From contig NW_020653391.1 of the NCBI RefSeq assembly GCF_003589595.1, forward strand, positions 5,269,258 to 5,333,257: DNA of 64,000 nt. The letters run 5' to 3'. Of the stretch, positions 9,101-19,000 are shown piece after piece. The notes beneath the pieces are model-generated. The model did not search any database. It was given only the letters and a program-made list of their open reading frames with translations, and had not been told where the DNA came from. Made by a program: the position numbers and the translations under genes. Numbering within the stretch: the stretch's first letter is position 1; each line of letters opens with the position of its first letter. This stretch comes from Hyposmocoma kahamanoa. Taxonomy: Eukaryota > Arthropoda > Insecta > Lepidoptera > Cosmopterigidae.

Positions 9101-11440
9101 ATTTTTTCTTATTCATTCCGGAAACTTATAGTGCGCTACACGTGTTAGTTATACGCAAATTAAACCCGAAAAGATATTTTACCTAATTACCACGCAACTT
9201 AAATAAAATTGTGTATAAACTCCAGCTTATCCCAGGGGTTTCTTAGAATTCGCACCCCTCATGGAAGAATAAAAATAATTAACGCGCAACATACTATATG
9301 TAAGTACCTCGATTACCACTGACATTTAGGTAATAGTTGTCCCAGAAGGAACAGAGATCGTTTAAAATAATTTACAGGAATTGTGGCCGGAAGAGTTCAG
9401 TGAGTACGAGAAAATCCGGGTATCTTGTAATAGTGCTCCGCATCAGGTGGGACAGAGGCTGCTCGTCCAAGTACCTATCGGAGATGGGCACATGGCTCTC
9501 AAATAAAAGTTGTCAAGGATCGTGGTCAGGTTCTACCAGAACCGAAAGTGTTCTGATATGACGAATTTAAGATGGCCGCCATACGATATACTATTCTGAA
9601 TCTTTGATCGAATATTCTGAATTTAGTTATATTTGGAAATATTACTCTTTCCGATTCACTGATTGAAATAGAACGCATACTTCCCGACATGGTGAAAAGA
9701 GGTATTTATACCGTTGTACGCGGATAGGTTCCAAAGCAAAGGGAAAAATACGAGATGACCTGAATGTGGAAAATATAAACGAGTGATGAACGGTCTGCAA
9801 AAACTATAATATATGGAGGGAATGTTTGTGCACTTTTATGAGGTACACCCCGAGCAATTTCCGCCGGAAATAAAAAATGTTCGAAATTCAAATAAATAAG
9901 ATGGCAGCCATACAAATTTCAAGGTCTTCTATAACGGAAACTATTAGAGATAGGTAGGAGGTGCTCGAAGGAATGGCATAGAGGGTAACAGTGGTCAACT
10001 GCCTGTGTCAAAAAAATTCAAGAAAATAGTATAACCCACATCCTCTACAATTCTTGTAACTCTATCGACTAATATTGTAGATAGTGTTACAAGAATTGGA
10101 GTCAAAGTCAAAGTCAAAGTCAAAGATTATTTATTCCATAGGTAAAATAAATTTACACTTGAAAACGTCACATTTAAGCTACTGCTCGTTCACTACGCTG
10201 ACCTCCCTGAGAAGAACGAGCAAGAAACTCTAGGGATTGCTCTTTTCAAATAAACTTAAATGCCATGGAATACACTTTGAATCAAATTTGTGTGGATTGA
10301 GAGGATGTGGGTTATATTTTTGTGTATGTAATGGAGCAAAAACATGTTTGACGTAACTCCACTTATGCTATTTTTCCACGAGGGGTGCGAATTATGATCA
10401 TTTTAATTAGTTAGTACCTTATCGTATATTTACAAATATGTCCTTTTATTACAGTTTGGCTAAACCTATCGATCCAAATCCCAAAATATCGAAGTTTGAT
10501 GTTTTCCATAAAATTCCAACCGTGACAGTAAGTACAAGCATACTTAGACAGTTAAGCATAGTACTTTAAATAATGGTAATTTATCTGCGATTTTTTTATT
10601 TATATTACTATAACATATCGTCGCTTAGCAGACAATATCGCTCAAGTGGAAAATTGGCGATTTTTACTTTTGAACTTTACTCCAAATAAAACGTGAATAT
10701 CGATACGAATTTTACAACCACCTCATGTACAATTATGTGTTAACCAAAAATAGAGCATTTATTACCAGTAATAGATAAGAAAATCTTGCATGTAGTGCAG
10801 TTTTTTATTCTCCTTTAAAATTACTCCGAATTACTTGAGTGGTGTTGTTTGCTAAGCGACGATATGCTATTATAAATTATAAAAAGTAATGCGTTCATAA
10901 GAAAAAATTATGAACGCATTGCTTACCTTTTTATAAGCCGTAGTAGCCTAATGGTTTGACCTTACTGCCTCTCAAGCAGAAGGTCGTAGGTTCGAATCCG
11001 GACTCGCACCTCTGAGTTTCGCGGAATTTATGTGCGAAATTTAATTTGAAATTTATCATGAGCTTTTCGGTGAAGGAAAACATCGTGATGAAACCTGCAC
11101 GTTGAAGAAGGTTCACAATCCTCGGAAAACGTGTGAAGTCCCCAACCCACATTGGGCCGGCGTGGCGGACTATGGCCTAAACCCTCTTCTGAAAGAGATC
11201 CGTGCCCAGCAGTGGAATATATAAATGGGTTGATGATGAAGAAGTCAGTTATAATATAGTAGGTATGTGGTAATTAGTTACATGTGAGGTATTATAACTG
11301 CAACAAATAAAAAAAAGGAATTTAACATTATTATTTAACTGTATTATTAGGTAGACCGATTGAAGTTGTGGGGATCCAGAGGATGCGAGCAGCGCAAGAC
11401 CGGTTATTGTAGCAATCTTTTTTCCCGAAGGCCTACCTAG
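5859..11440 (+). CDS. Unrecognised small secreted protein gene (4 exons, possible fifth)
   Basis: Exons at 5859-6133, 7193-7312, 10455-10527 and 11351-11440 join in frame (275+120+73+90 = 558 nt) through GT-AG introns into 185 residues plus TAG. The start MLKIILIVSFIGISNA is a clear signal peptide, cleaved probably after residue 16. The mature protein is Lys/Arg-rich, with no membrane segment and only three cysteines (one in exon 1, two in exon 4). I do not recognise the family. The TAG lies directly at a potential donor (AG|GTCATA). After a 93-nt intron-like gap, a further frame of 75 codons (11534-11761) is open in the same phase, so the true C-terminus is uncertain. Introns hold a LINE remnant, a mariner, a fold-back element and a SINE. 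The gene is convergent with HGSNAT. Confidence 0.7.
6558..6770 (-). pseudogene. RTE-like LINE ORF2 C-terminal fragment
   Basis: In - orientation the sequence reads ARFRWLGHVERMGEDRVAKR, then AYFGQPTWGNRPVGRPRYHW, then a stop at 6558-6560. The RWLGHVxRM and GRPxxRW motifs are typical of the last 60-70 residues of ORF2 in many insect LINEs. The rest of the element is absent, so this is a truncated copy in intron 1 of the secreted-protein gene. A (TTA)n run follows at about 6820. Confidence 0.75.
7193..7312 (+). CDS. Secreted-protein gene, exon 2
   Basis: Preceded by TTTTTGTTTTAG and followed by GTAAGT. Encodes the basic stretch RRHGKPKTKKQAPYKIQHK and an amphipathic segment ending in VNKFL. 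Confidence 0.75.
7313..7873. other. Intron sequence, nothing recognised
   Basis: AT-rich intron between exon 2 of the secreted-protein gene and the mariner insertion. No coding signal or repeat recognised. Confidence 0.4.
7874..9136 (+). mobile_element. Mariner element, about 1.26 kb, with terminal inverted repeats
   Basis: Inverted ends share GCGCACTATAAGTTTCCGGA (left at 7876-7897, right inverted at about 9114-9136) and are bounded by TA on both sides (7872-7873 and 9137-9138), the mariner target. The left end carries two extra G. Size and layout are typical of a full-length mariner. The encoded transposase is broken, so the element cannot move on its own. Confidence 0.88.
8027..9099 (+). 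pseudogene. Mariner transposase (D,D34D), broken by one frameshift and one stop
   Basis: The N-terminal part (HTH region with ARLQTAFGDEAPCKTNIYSW and WFAEFKRGR) is in one frame to about 8440. The catalytic part continues in another frame from about 8470: GDETWIYIYDPKTKQQ carries the first Asp, YHDNTSSHTA the second, and HPAYSPDLAPCDF the third, 34 residues after the second. A TAG at 8824-8826 interrupts the frame between the second and third catalytic residues, after which the frame resumes to TAG near 9099. All three catalytic Asp are kept, so inactivation is recent enough to leave the coding sequence readable. Confidence 0.9.
9137..9971. other. Intron sequence, no gene
   Basis: Contains at 9247-9270 a solo copy of the outer end (CGCACCCCTCATGGAAGAA) of the fold-back element described at 32855-33085. 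The rest is unassigned. Confidence 0.4.
9972..10392. mobile_element. Fold-back MITE, interrupted by a LINE tail
   Basis: The two arms (TATAACCCACATCCTCT... at about 10030 and its inverse at about 10296-10392, ending GAGGGGTGCGAAT) match the uninterrupted element at 32855-33085. The centre AATATTGTAGATAG is at about 10070. Bases 10109-10295 are foreign, so a later insertion sits near the centre. Confidence 0.7.
10109..10295 (-). mobile_element. LINE 3' end with (CTTTGA)n tail, nested in the MITE
   Basis: Begins with four tandem copies of TCAAAG on + (the element's 3' hexamer tail read in reverse), then ATTATTTATTCCATAGG. This is the common 3' end of a lepidopteran CR1-like LINE as I remember it. 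It is 5' truncated and carries no coding sequence. Confidence 0.55.
10455..10527 (+). CDS. Secreted-protein gene, exon 3
   Basis: Preceded by TTTTATTACAG and followed by GTAAGT. Encodes AKPIDPNPKISKFDVFHKI and ends in phase 0. Confidence 0.7.
10935..11245 (+). repeat. SINE-B, tRNA-derived, full length
   Basis: A pol III A-box-like TAGCCTAATGG at about 10947 and B box GGTTCGAATCC at 10989-10999 head the element. The body contains AGCTTTTCGGTGAAGGAAAA and CCTGCACGTTGAAGAAGG, and the end is GTTGATGATGAAGAAG. This body is widespread in Lepidoptera. A 5'-truncated second copy is at 28672-28842. Confidence 0.85.
11351..11440 (+). CDS. Secreted-protein gene, exon 4, ending at TAG
   Basis: Preceded by TATTATTAG. 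Encodes VDRLKLWGSRGCEQRKTGYC and nine more residues, then TAG at 11438-11440, immediately followed by GTCATA. Only this frame of the exon is open. Confidence 0.65.
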   Translation, partial: VDRLKLWGSRGCEQRKTGYCSNLFSRRPT

Positions 11441-11533
11441 GTCATAAATATACCCTTAAGGTTCGACGTAATAGGAAATTAGATACTTAATCTTATTTGC
11501 CGGCCTTCATGTGGTTATATTTCTTTGTTGTAG

Positions 11534-11761
11534 CTCTATTTCAAAGGACCATACACGAGCCTAGCGTTAAAACACGGCCTACACCAATGGCACTACTTCA
11601 TTCCACCTCCATCGCCGTTCCCGGCCTGGTTTTACCAAGAACATACAAATATTATCAAGGAAGGACCTACAGTCTATGTTAAAGTACCGAAAACCGTTGA
11701 AATGCAGTTTTATAATGCACTTTTACATTTGTTACCTACTTTGTTCAGCATCCATGTTTAA
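11534..11761 (+). CDS. Possible fifth exon of the secreted-protein gene
   Basis: Follows a strong acceptor (TTTCTTTGTTGTAG). In phase 0 it stays open for 75 codons to TAA, and the translation is protein-like: rich in Trp, Tyr and Phe, with HQWHYFIPPPSPFPAWFYQE. Joining from the 11440 donor keeps the phase but retains the TAG. Joining from an alternative donor at 11402/11403 to a weaker acceptor at about 11549 also gives this frame. A second frame, 11497-11682, is shorter and less protein-like. Confidence 0.45.
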   Translation, partial: LYFKGPYTSLALKHGLHQWHYFIPPPSPFPAWFYQEHTNIIKEGPTVYVKVPKTVEMQFYNALLHLLPTLFSIHV

Positions 11762-13211
11762 TTTAGACGGCATGATGCGGAATTTTTAAGAACTAATTTG
11801 TACTAGTAACAATTCAGGGACTTGAATCCATTGTCATGATATAATTTTTTTTTAGTTGTCTATGGTCCGCCGTGCAATGTACGACTGTGAATGTAGGTGC
11901 ATTGTGTAACTATAAATCTTAGAGAATGGCAATCATAAATACATTCACAGCCAAGGAATGAGCCGTAATATTTCCAGTGTTACATTAAATGGATGTTTTA
12001 TTTACTTTACATTATTATTCTTAAAATTATATATTAGTATAGTAGCAGTAGAGTTCCTTGCAAAAATTCGTCAAAGGAAGTATTGCCACCATATTCTATT
12101 TCTGCCAGGCAGTAATAATATGAAAGAACGGAGATAAGACGAAAGTTAAGGACGCTTTGAAATTAGAAACTTGCAGTCGCGCGTTTGTGGCGCTTCTAAA
12201 TAATGTATGAAAATTGGTAGTGGCGCGGCTGCAGCGCCTCAGACGCACCGCTGCAGCGCCTCTGTAAGACTTTAGGGAGTGCAGGGAATGTGGCTTACCT
12301 ACTTAATACATCGTTTGAAAAAATCTATTGGGTTATTAAAATATTATTCTTAAATAAAACGATAATAAAACTTAACTTTTTTTTATTGTATAATCACATG
12401 AGAATACATAATGTGTTTCTGTGGCATTAGCTGCAAAAAGGTACCAAATAAAAGTTGTCTTTTTTTAAATTTTTCTGTCAATTTTGCCTTTACACATTTT
12501 GCCGAAGTAACCATATTGCGACTATTATTAATACACTTTTCGTCAAAAAATGCCACACTAAGTATCGCTTTTAAACAATAAACTTAATGATTATGAATAA
12601 ACCATATTTTAAGTTTATACCTACCTGTTACAAGTGAAATATTAAATTTTATTTAACGTTAAGCTATAGATATGTTATTTTTTTAGAAGTTTATCAGCAG
12701 CGAATTTTTTTAATTTATATTTCACCGTATATTTTTAAATTGTATGAAAGATACTGAAAATAATTATGTTCTATTCTAGTAAGTATTGAATATAATTCTA
12801 AAAACAAAAAAAAATACGAACCTCTAGCAATAAATGAAGTAAAGTAAACCTTTAAAGTTATATTTAGACATAAAAATTACTAAACTTCTAAACATCACAC
12901 TGTCAATTGTTCTATTCCAAATTTGATTAATATAAATGACAGATTGTGGGTTGAGGAACCTGTAGGCTGCCATCAGAGGATAATTTTTGAAACGCTTTAT
13001 TGAGCTGCTTCCCTCTTCTCATTTGTATATTCTGCTTTAATTTCATAAGTATTATTTGTCTATGTTACATTGTGTTTATTTCGATAGCAATCTCATAATT
13101 TAAAAAAAGACTGTCACCTCCTGGCCGCCTGGTATTGTTCAATATTTTTTCGCATACAATATTGGTATAAATTATTCTAAATGCAAGATCTATAAAAATA
13201 ACCTTTACCAT
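11762..13211. other. Gene-free stretch
   Basis: Contains a decayed SINE-D head at about 12047-12130 (sense +), and at about 12170-12275 a GC-rich block with repeated GCTGCAGCGCCTC that resembles sequence at 46600-46700. The remainder is AT-rich with nothing recognised. Confidence 0.5.
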
Positions 13212-13458
13212 CATTGACTTACAATTATATGGACGTCGGGTCCGCGCTAAAAAGTGTCCGAACTTATAGGGCGTTAAAATCGTATACAGAGCGAAGCAAG
13301 CAAAATTAGACAGTACTGCGATGACATTACAATTTAAATTTAACGTTTTAGCTTTTTCATATTCCTTTACATGTCACTACGTTTAAATAGATTGACTTGG
13401 GACATTTTTTACGTGGTTTTTGTATTAGACCCGTCGTCCATTTATTTGTAAGTCAATG
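13212..13458. mobile_element. TIR-1 DNA element, internally deleted copy
   Basis: Ends CATTGACTTACAA...GGACGTCGGGTC (left) and the inverse GACCCGTCGTCCAT...AAGTCAATG (right) match the ends of the 1.3-kb element at 25646-26954, but about 1.06 kb of the interior is missing. This is the classic relation between a longer element and a MITE-sized derivative. Confidence 0.75.
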
Positions 13459-15111
13459 TTTACCACACACAATTTTATGAAAAAAAATTTCGAGTTCAAG
13501 ATTTTTTCAAACAAAATAAATATATTTATTGAATGGTCGTTCATTTATGTTTTTATTTTTTTAAATGAGTTTAAAGAAATTAAAGGGTGACATTAAAGCA
13601 GCATTTCATTTTCCGATCATTTATTTAAACATCTATGTCACTATTGGTGCCTAAGATGTAAGGAAGAGCTTCCCATAAGAAGCATCTAAGGCTATTTAGT
13701 GCAAGTCAATGTGGAAATGGTCCCTTTACACAAGAACGGATTTTTCTTTTGTTTGTTACTTCTTATAGAGATTCTTCATAATTTATTTACTAAAATATCA
13801 TCCTGTATTTAAAGAAAAAACTGCCCAAGTTAATATGGTAACCAATAACAAATCAGTCGTTCAAAATTGTAATAAGTTATATTAATCGTAATTTGGCATA
13901 AATATCTAATCACATTTTCATGACTGATTAATTTGATAAGCCTTCTTTTGGACTAGGCTTATTTAAGTTACAGTAGGATATATATTATATACCTATATCT
14001 ACTATCAGTTCGCAGTTAAAGATACCTTATTGTCGCTGAGTTACATATTTATGAACTATGTTGTTGATACACATATATTTGAATATCGACGGAAGGTACC
14101 TTTACGTGTAGATTAACACATATTGACTCCGTGCAATCGTACAGTCAAGAGCAAAAATATTTATTTACAAAATGAACATTCATATTATTATAGTGAATGT
14201 CACACATGAAACCAAACACTGGTTGTAACTAAAAAATGATGGAATACAGAAAACACGATTTGAACTACTTGTTTTATTATTGTATTCTGGTTTATAAGTG
14301 GATCTTTCTCGTTTATAGAGAATTATTATGTATAAATAAAAGTAATCTCATTATCTGCAAAAAGATTCATTCATAATTTTTTTTTTACTTCCATCGTTTT
14401 TGAGTTATGAGAGCATTTGGTTATATTTTTTTTTTGATAATTTTTTTTATAAATACTTATATTGGGAGAAGTTTTACTTTGAAAAGATTTTGGAAACATA
14501 GTTTTGCTCTTGACGACTATAGTAGACAATACATTTTTTCCCTTTTGGCAAAAAAGGAGGACGTATCCCACACTGTGGTCAGTCTGTCCTCTGAAGACAG
14601 GCCGACCCGTAATTACCATAACGTGGTCGTTTCATACCAACGTTTGTTATATCATATTAATTAATACACTGAGTCCCGCAGTCGATTGTTCGTCGTCTGC
14701 TGAAGTGCTCCGCTGCATATCGCGTCAAATGAAAGCACTTCAAGTGCTCACAATTCGTGGTTGCTTAGTGCTTCAACGTTGTTTTTACCGAATTGCCAAT
14801 ACATACGCAATTGCAATCCGCGGTCGAAACCTGACGGCTTTATAGCGCATAGGGCCAATAATGGATCTTGCGCACTCCTTACGCGCGCTACAAATACCTA
14901 CAGCGGCAGACGGTATTGCCTATACTGTTGGGAAATTATGCGCTCATTCGTCGGATGTATGAGAAATTATTGTCAGTGCCAAACCTAACAAAGAAACCCT
15001 AACCCTAGAAGAAAACCTAAGAGTACTTTGCATAATATTACTGTGTGATTGTGTTGACTCTATTGATTTAATTTTTCTTTTTTTTAATGAAATTTCACTA
15101 TGTTGGGACAT
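13459..15111. other. Gene-free stretch
   Basis: AT-rich to about 14670, then a moderately GC-rich block at 14670-14990 with no protein I recognise. The tandem AACCCTA at about 14990 is only two units and is not a telomere. Confidence 0.45.
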
Positions 15112-15287
15112 TTTTAACCGACTTCAAAAAGGAGGAGGTTCTCAATTTGACTGTTTTCTAATGTTTTACGCGATAATCGATTTTGACGATTCTTTTTTTG
15201 TTGGAAAAAGTTTAAATTGGAAGAAAATATTCAAGGGTGGCAAACTAGGGGATGAATGACTTTGGAAGTCGGTTGTTTTAGTACTCT
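15112..15287 (+). repeat. 'ACCGACTT' family copy
   Basis: Starts TAACCGACTTCAAAAAGGAG and ends GGAAGTCGGTT, giving clear inverted ends. Shorter than the copies at 3616 and 61996. Confidence 0.7.
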
Positions 15288-15424
15288 GTACTGAGATTAT
15301 TGTAATCATTTTTCAGCGTTCTATGATTTGGTCTTCAAGTGCTAATACAGTTAGGTATTCTGTGCCAGATCGCGCTACAGCCGAAACGTTACCATACATA
15401 CCGTACAAGTCTCCAAAGTCCAAG

Positions 15425-15838
15425 TAGTGTTGTACAATTATTTACAAATTCACTATCGATAGACTTTTAGTAAATTTATATAGGAACAAAATCAACATAC
15501 TACAATAGTATCCTAACACTTATCACTAACAGTGTCCGTACTCGAACGCACTTATCGATATCGATCGCATTGTTGTTCTATTAGTGTTTATACTATTACT
15601 ACTACTAATAGTGCTGTTACTATCGACAACGCTTATTAGCATTAGGATACTTCCTATGAAAATTGGCGGTACTATTGTTTGCAACATAATGAAATATCAC
15701 GAATAATATCGCTCATCATTCATAGTATTACTCGATGCAGTACTGACACTTTATATAGCACCACTGGTATTGTAATTAGATTTCGACTTCATTATTAATA
15801 GACTATCGATAGTTTCTATTAATTAACGTACAACACTA
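15425..15838. mobile_element. hAT-like MITE next to the HGSNAT stop codon
   Basis: Ends TAGTGTTGTAC (15425) and GTACAACACTA (ending 15838) are inverted, and the arms share CTATCGATAG just inside. The flanking words GTCCAAG and GACCAAG on either side suggest an imperfect 8-bp duplication, as for hAT elements. It lies 28 bp beyond the HGSNAT stop codon, hence in its 3' UTR. Confidence 0.7.
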
Positions 15839-15866
15839 GGACCAAGTGCAAGGCGATCAGAAATCA

Positions 15867-16045
15867 CTACAGGGTGATAAACACGCGTCGTTTGTATAGC
15901 GCGATGCCGACGGCGAGCCACATGAGCATGGCGGCGGCGTTTGCGGCGAGCAGCTGCGCGTGTGTCGGTGCCGAGAAGCAGTAGTGGAGGGGAAAGTGTT
16001 TTTTCAGGAGCTCACTGCCTATGTAGAGGAATAGGGCGTTTTGGC
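15867..16045 (-). CDS. Hgsnat: HGSNAT exon 9 and stop
   Basis: Acceptor TTTTTATTCCAG. Encodes QNALFLYIGSELL, the last membrane helix and the end YKRRVFITL, then TAG at 15867-15869. Confidence 0.95.
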
Positions 16046-19000
16046 CTGGAATAAAAAGAATATATTTATAATTGAATTCTTAGACTTTCCCGATTCCTAT
16101 ACATTGGAAATTAATATATATTTTTGAATCTAAATCTTCCTAAATGAGATCCAGTAAAAGGTTCGAAACGTAACCAACGTTTCGAACAGATTCGATTCAT
16201 CGATTCTAGGGTGTAAATGTCTATGGGTAAATATTCCGTTTTACGCATCAACTAGTTGTAATTTTTTTAAATCTTTTTCAGTTGCTATTGCTACTTTATA
16301 TGCTGCAATTATAATTACTTAAATTTACAATTGAAACAAATATTGTTTGTTTTTGATATATTATAACAAATTTACTATTTCTTTGGTAATTTAATTGTGA
16401 GTGTAATTAAAAATAGTACAAATGCAACATAAAAAATGAACTGTAGTTGACTTTTTTGCTTAGTGACGTATTGGCTTTAACCATCGGGTATATAACCAGA
16501 AATAGAGACGAAGTGTCATTACATCACTTCACTTTTTATTTATATGGCTCCATCATTATGAGAAATGATGATTTTGCCAATGTCACGGTTGAAAGAAACA
16601 AAACAAAACAAAAAAAAACTACGCTGAGCTCTAATAGGACATTAACCGGTATTGATGAGTTGGTCCACGGGGAGTACTCAGTTGAGAATCGTAGGGTCGT
16701 ATTCTAGAACTCTACTCAATGCTGTCAGGACTTGAGTATGATTCAAAGCACTAGAAATCATCAGTGCTTGAAATCATACTCTAGTCTGCTCAAATCCTGA
16801 CTTGAGCATTGAGTAGAGTTCTAGAATACGACCCTAAAACAAAAGACAGCACAAACATGTATATATAAATATATGTTATTTAAGTGGATAAATTTACACA
16901 GAGTAACAATATGGGGGAGAACACTAAAGTTAAGAGGTTATTTATGTTAATGGGGCGGGGGAATTTTGGAGAAAGTAAGTTACAAAGTGGAACAGCAATA
17001 TTAGGACAATTGAAAAAAATGTGTTCCAAGGTACCGTCTTCTAGGCCGCACTCGCACTTAGAGTGGTCTCGGACTCTGATTTTACTCAAAAATACAGGGG
17101 TGCAAACATGGCCTAAGCGCAAACGTATAATGGTGGAAGTGATGTTTTTAGGCAAATCACGTTTAAAAAACCAGGGTTTAGTGGGTAGATTTGGTTGGAG
17201 GTTACCATAGTGTCTACCAACAGTTTGTCGTGATTCCTGCCATAGGTCCGACCAGGAGGCTAGCATTTGGGGTTTGGTCATGGCGAGCAGATCTCTGGGA
17301 AAGCACTTATGATATTTGCATACGCCAATTCTTGTCGCATCCTTTGCAAAAGCGTCTACTGCTTCGTTGCCACTGATCCCACTGTGACCGGGAATCCAGG
17401 CCAGAGTTACCTCAATTCCCGCACAGTGAAATCGGTACAGAGCTTCATTAATTTGGAGGGTGATAGAGAAATTGTCTTTGGAATGAAACGGTAGCTTAAT
17501 AATGTCTTGAAGGCAGCTTAGTGAGTCTGAGAAAACCAAACATTTATTAATTTTATGGGACTCAATATATAAAATGGCTTCAAGTATTGCGATAGCCTCT
17601 CCAGAAAAGACCGAATTCAGATAGGGGGATTTAAAACTGAGTACGACATTGAACTTGGGGAACCAAACCGCAGCTCTCAAGTCGCCATGTTCGTGTAAAT
17701 TTGAAGCGTCGGTAAAAACAGTAGTCCAGTCATGCCATTCTCTCTCAACTATATCGTTGAAGGCTTGGTTTGCTCCAGGGGTATCTTTCATGATGCCAAA
17801 ACTAAGATAGACTGTTGGGCGGAACGTTAAACATTTAAAATCAGTTTCAAACAACGGGTTCATATAATTTTGGGAAATAGGGAAGGGGAGATTGGAAATT
17901 TTGTTAACACTGTTGATAAGAAGGAGGGGAGGTTTCTCGTATGACCAATAATTGGAGGAAGGGATAATCTCCGACAAGGATTGCAATACGGGAATCAAAG
18001 GGTGAGAAGAAAATTGAAAGATCTTGAAAAGGAATCTATTAGCAAGGAATTGTCTACGTAGATGTAGAGGTGGCTCCAGACATTTGACTTGAAGAGCGTT
18101 TGTTGGTGAGGATTTCATGGCTGTGATTATTAGACATCTTAGCCAAGGCTATCTTGTTGCATGGTTCCAGAAGGAAGCTGCCATAATCAAAATGACTTCT
18201 GATGATTGCTTTGTACAGGAGCTTTTGGTTATACGGATGTGATCCCCAACGAACACCAGAAAGTGCACGTAGGACATTGATGCTTTTTTCAGCTTTTTGA
18301 CAAATATAGTTGAGGTGATGGATGCCAGATAATTTTGAGTCCAAAATAATGCCTAAAAATGTTACTTTTTCCCTCAGTTCTATGTTTTCCCCATTAACAT
18401 GTATTTCAGTTTCAGGAAGGCGTCTCTTGCGGGGAAAAACGACAACTGTGCTTTTGGTAGCTGAATGCGAGAGGCCGTGATCGGTAAGCCAAGAGTCTAG
18501 GTAAAAAAGGGCAGAGTTGAGGCGTCTTTCAGTATCTGAAAAAGATTTGGAACAAGCGTACAGGGCGATATCGTCTGCATATTGCAAGATTTTGCACTAT
18601 GCAGAAGCAATGGACTGAAGTGTCGAGGTCAGACGTGTACAAGCTGTAAAGGAGAGGGTTAAGAACGGAACCTTGAGGCAAGCCATTCCAGACCATATGG
18701 GAGGGGGTTGTGGACCTGGTAATAAACGAATAGGGAATGCCGTCCGCACCCGGCGCCGAATCCCTTAAATGGTCCAAAGCACAGCTTAGTTGTCAGAAGT
18801 TGACAAGGAGGGGTTTATGGCGGCAGCTGCTTCTGAAGGAACAAAAGGGGAGGATAATTTTGTAATAAAATCTACAAGTCAGGGTGTCGGGTCGTTAGAC
18901 GAGATGTTGTTATGATCAGTCTGAGATCTGCGAAAGGATTTTATTCTCTTCCAGACTATAGACGGGTGGGTGCGGGGTTCCAGAGATTCGCAGAATGCAC

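Noticed and set aside
9337..9561. 74-codon + frame rich in Arg and Ser
   Set aside because: No homology recognised and no splice context; unassigned intron sequence.
14371..14988. Overlapping frames on both strands
   Set aside because: No splice partners, no recognisable domain and no repeat match; not supported as a gene.
14985..15005. CCCTAACCCTA as telomere-like sequence
   Set aside because: Only two units, and insect telomeres use TTAGG; chance occurrence.
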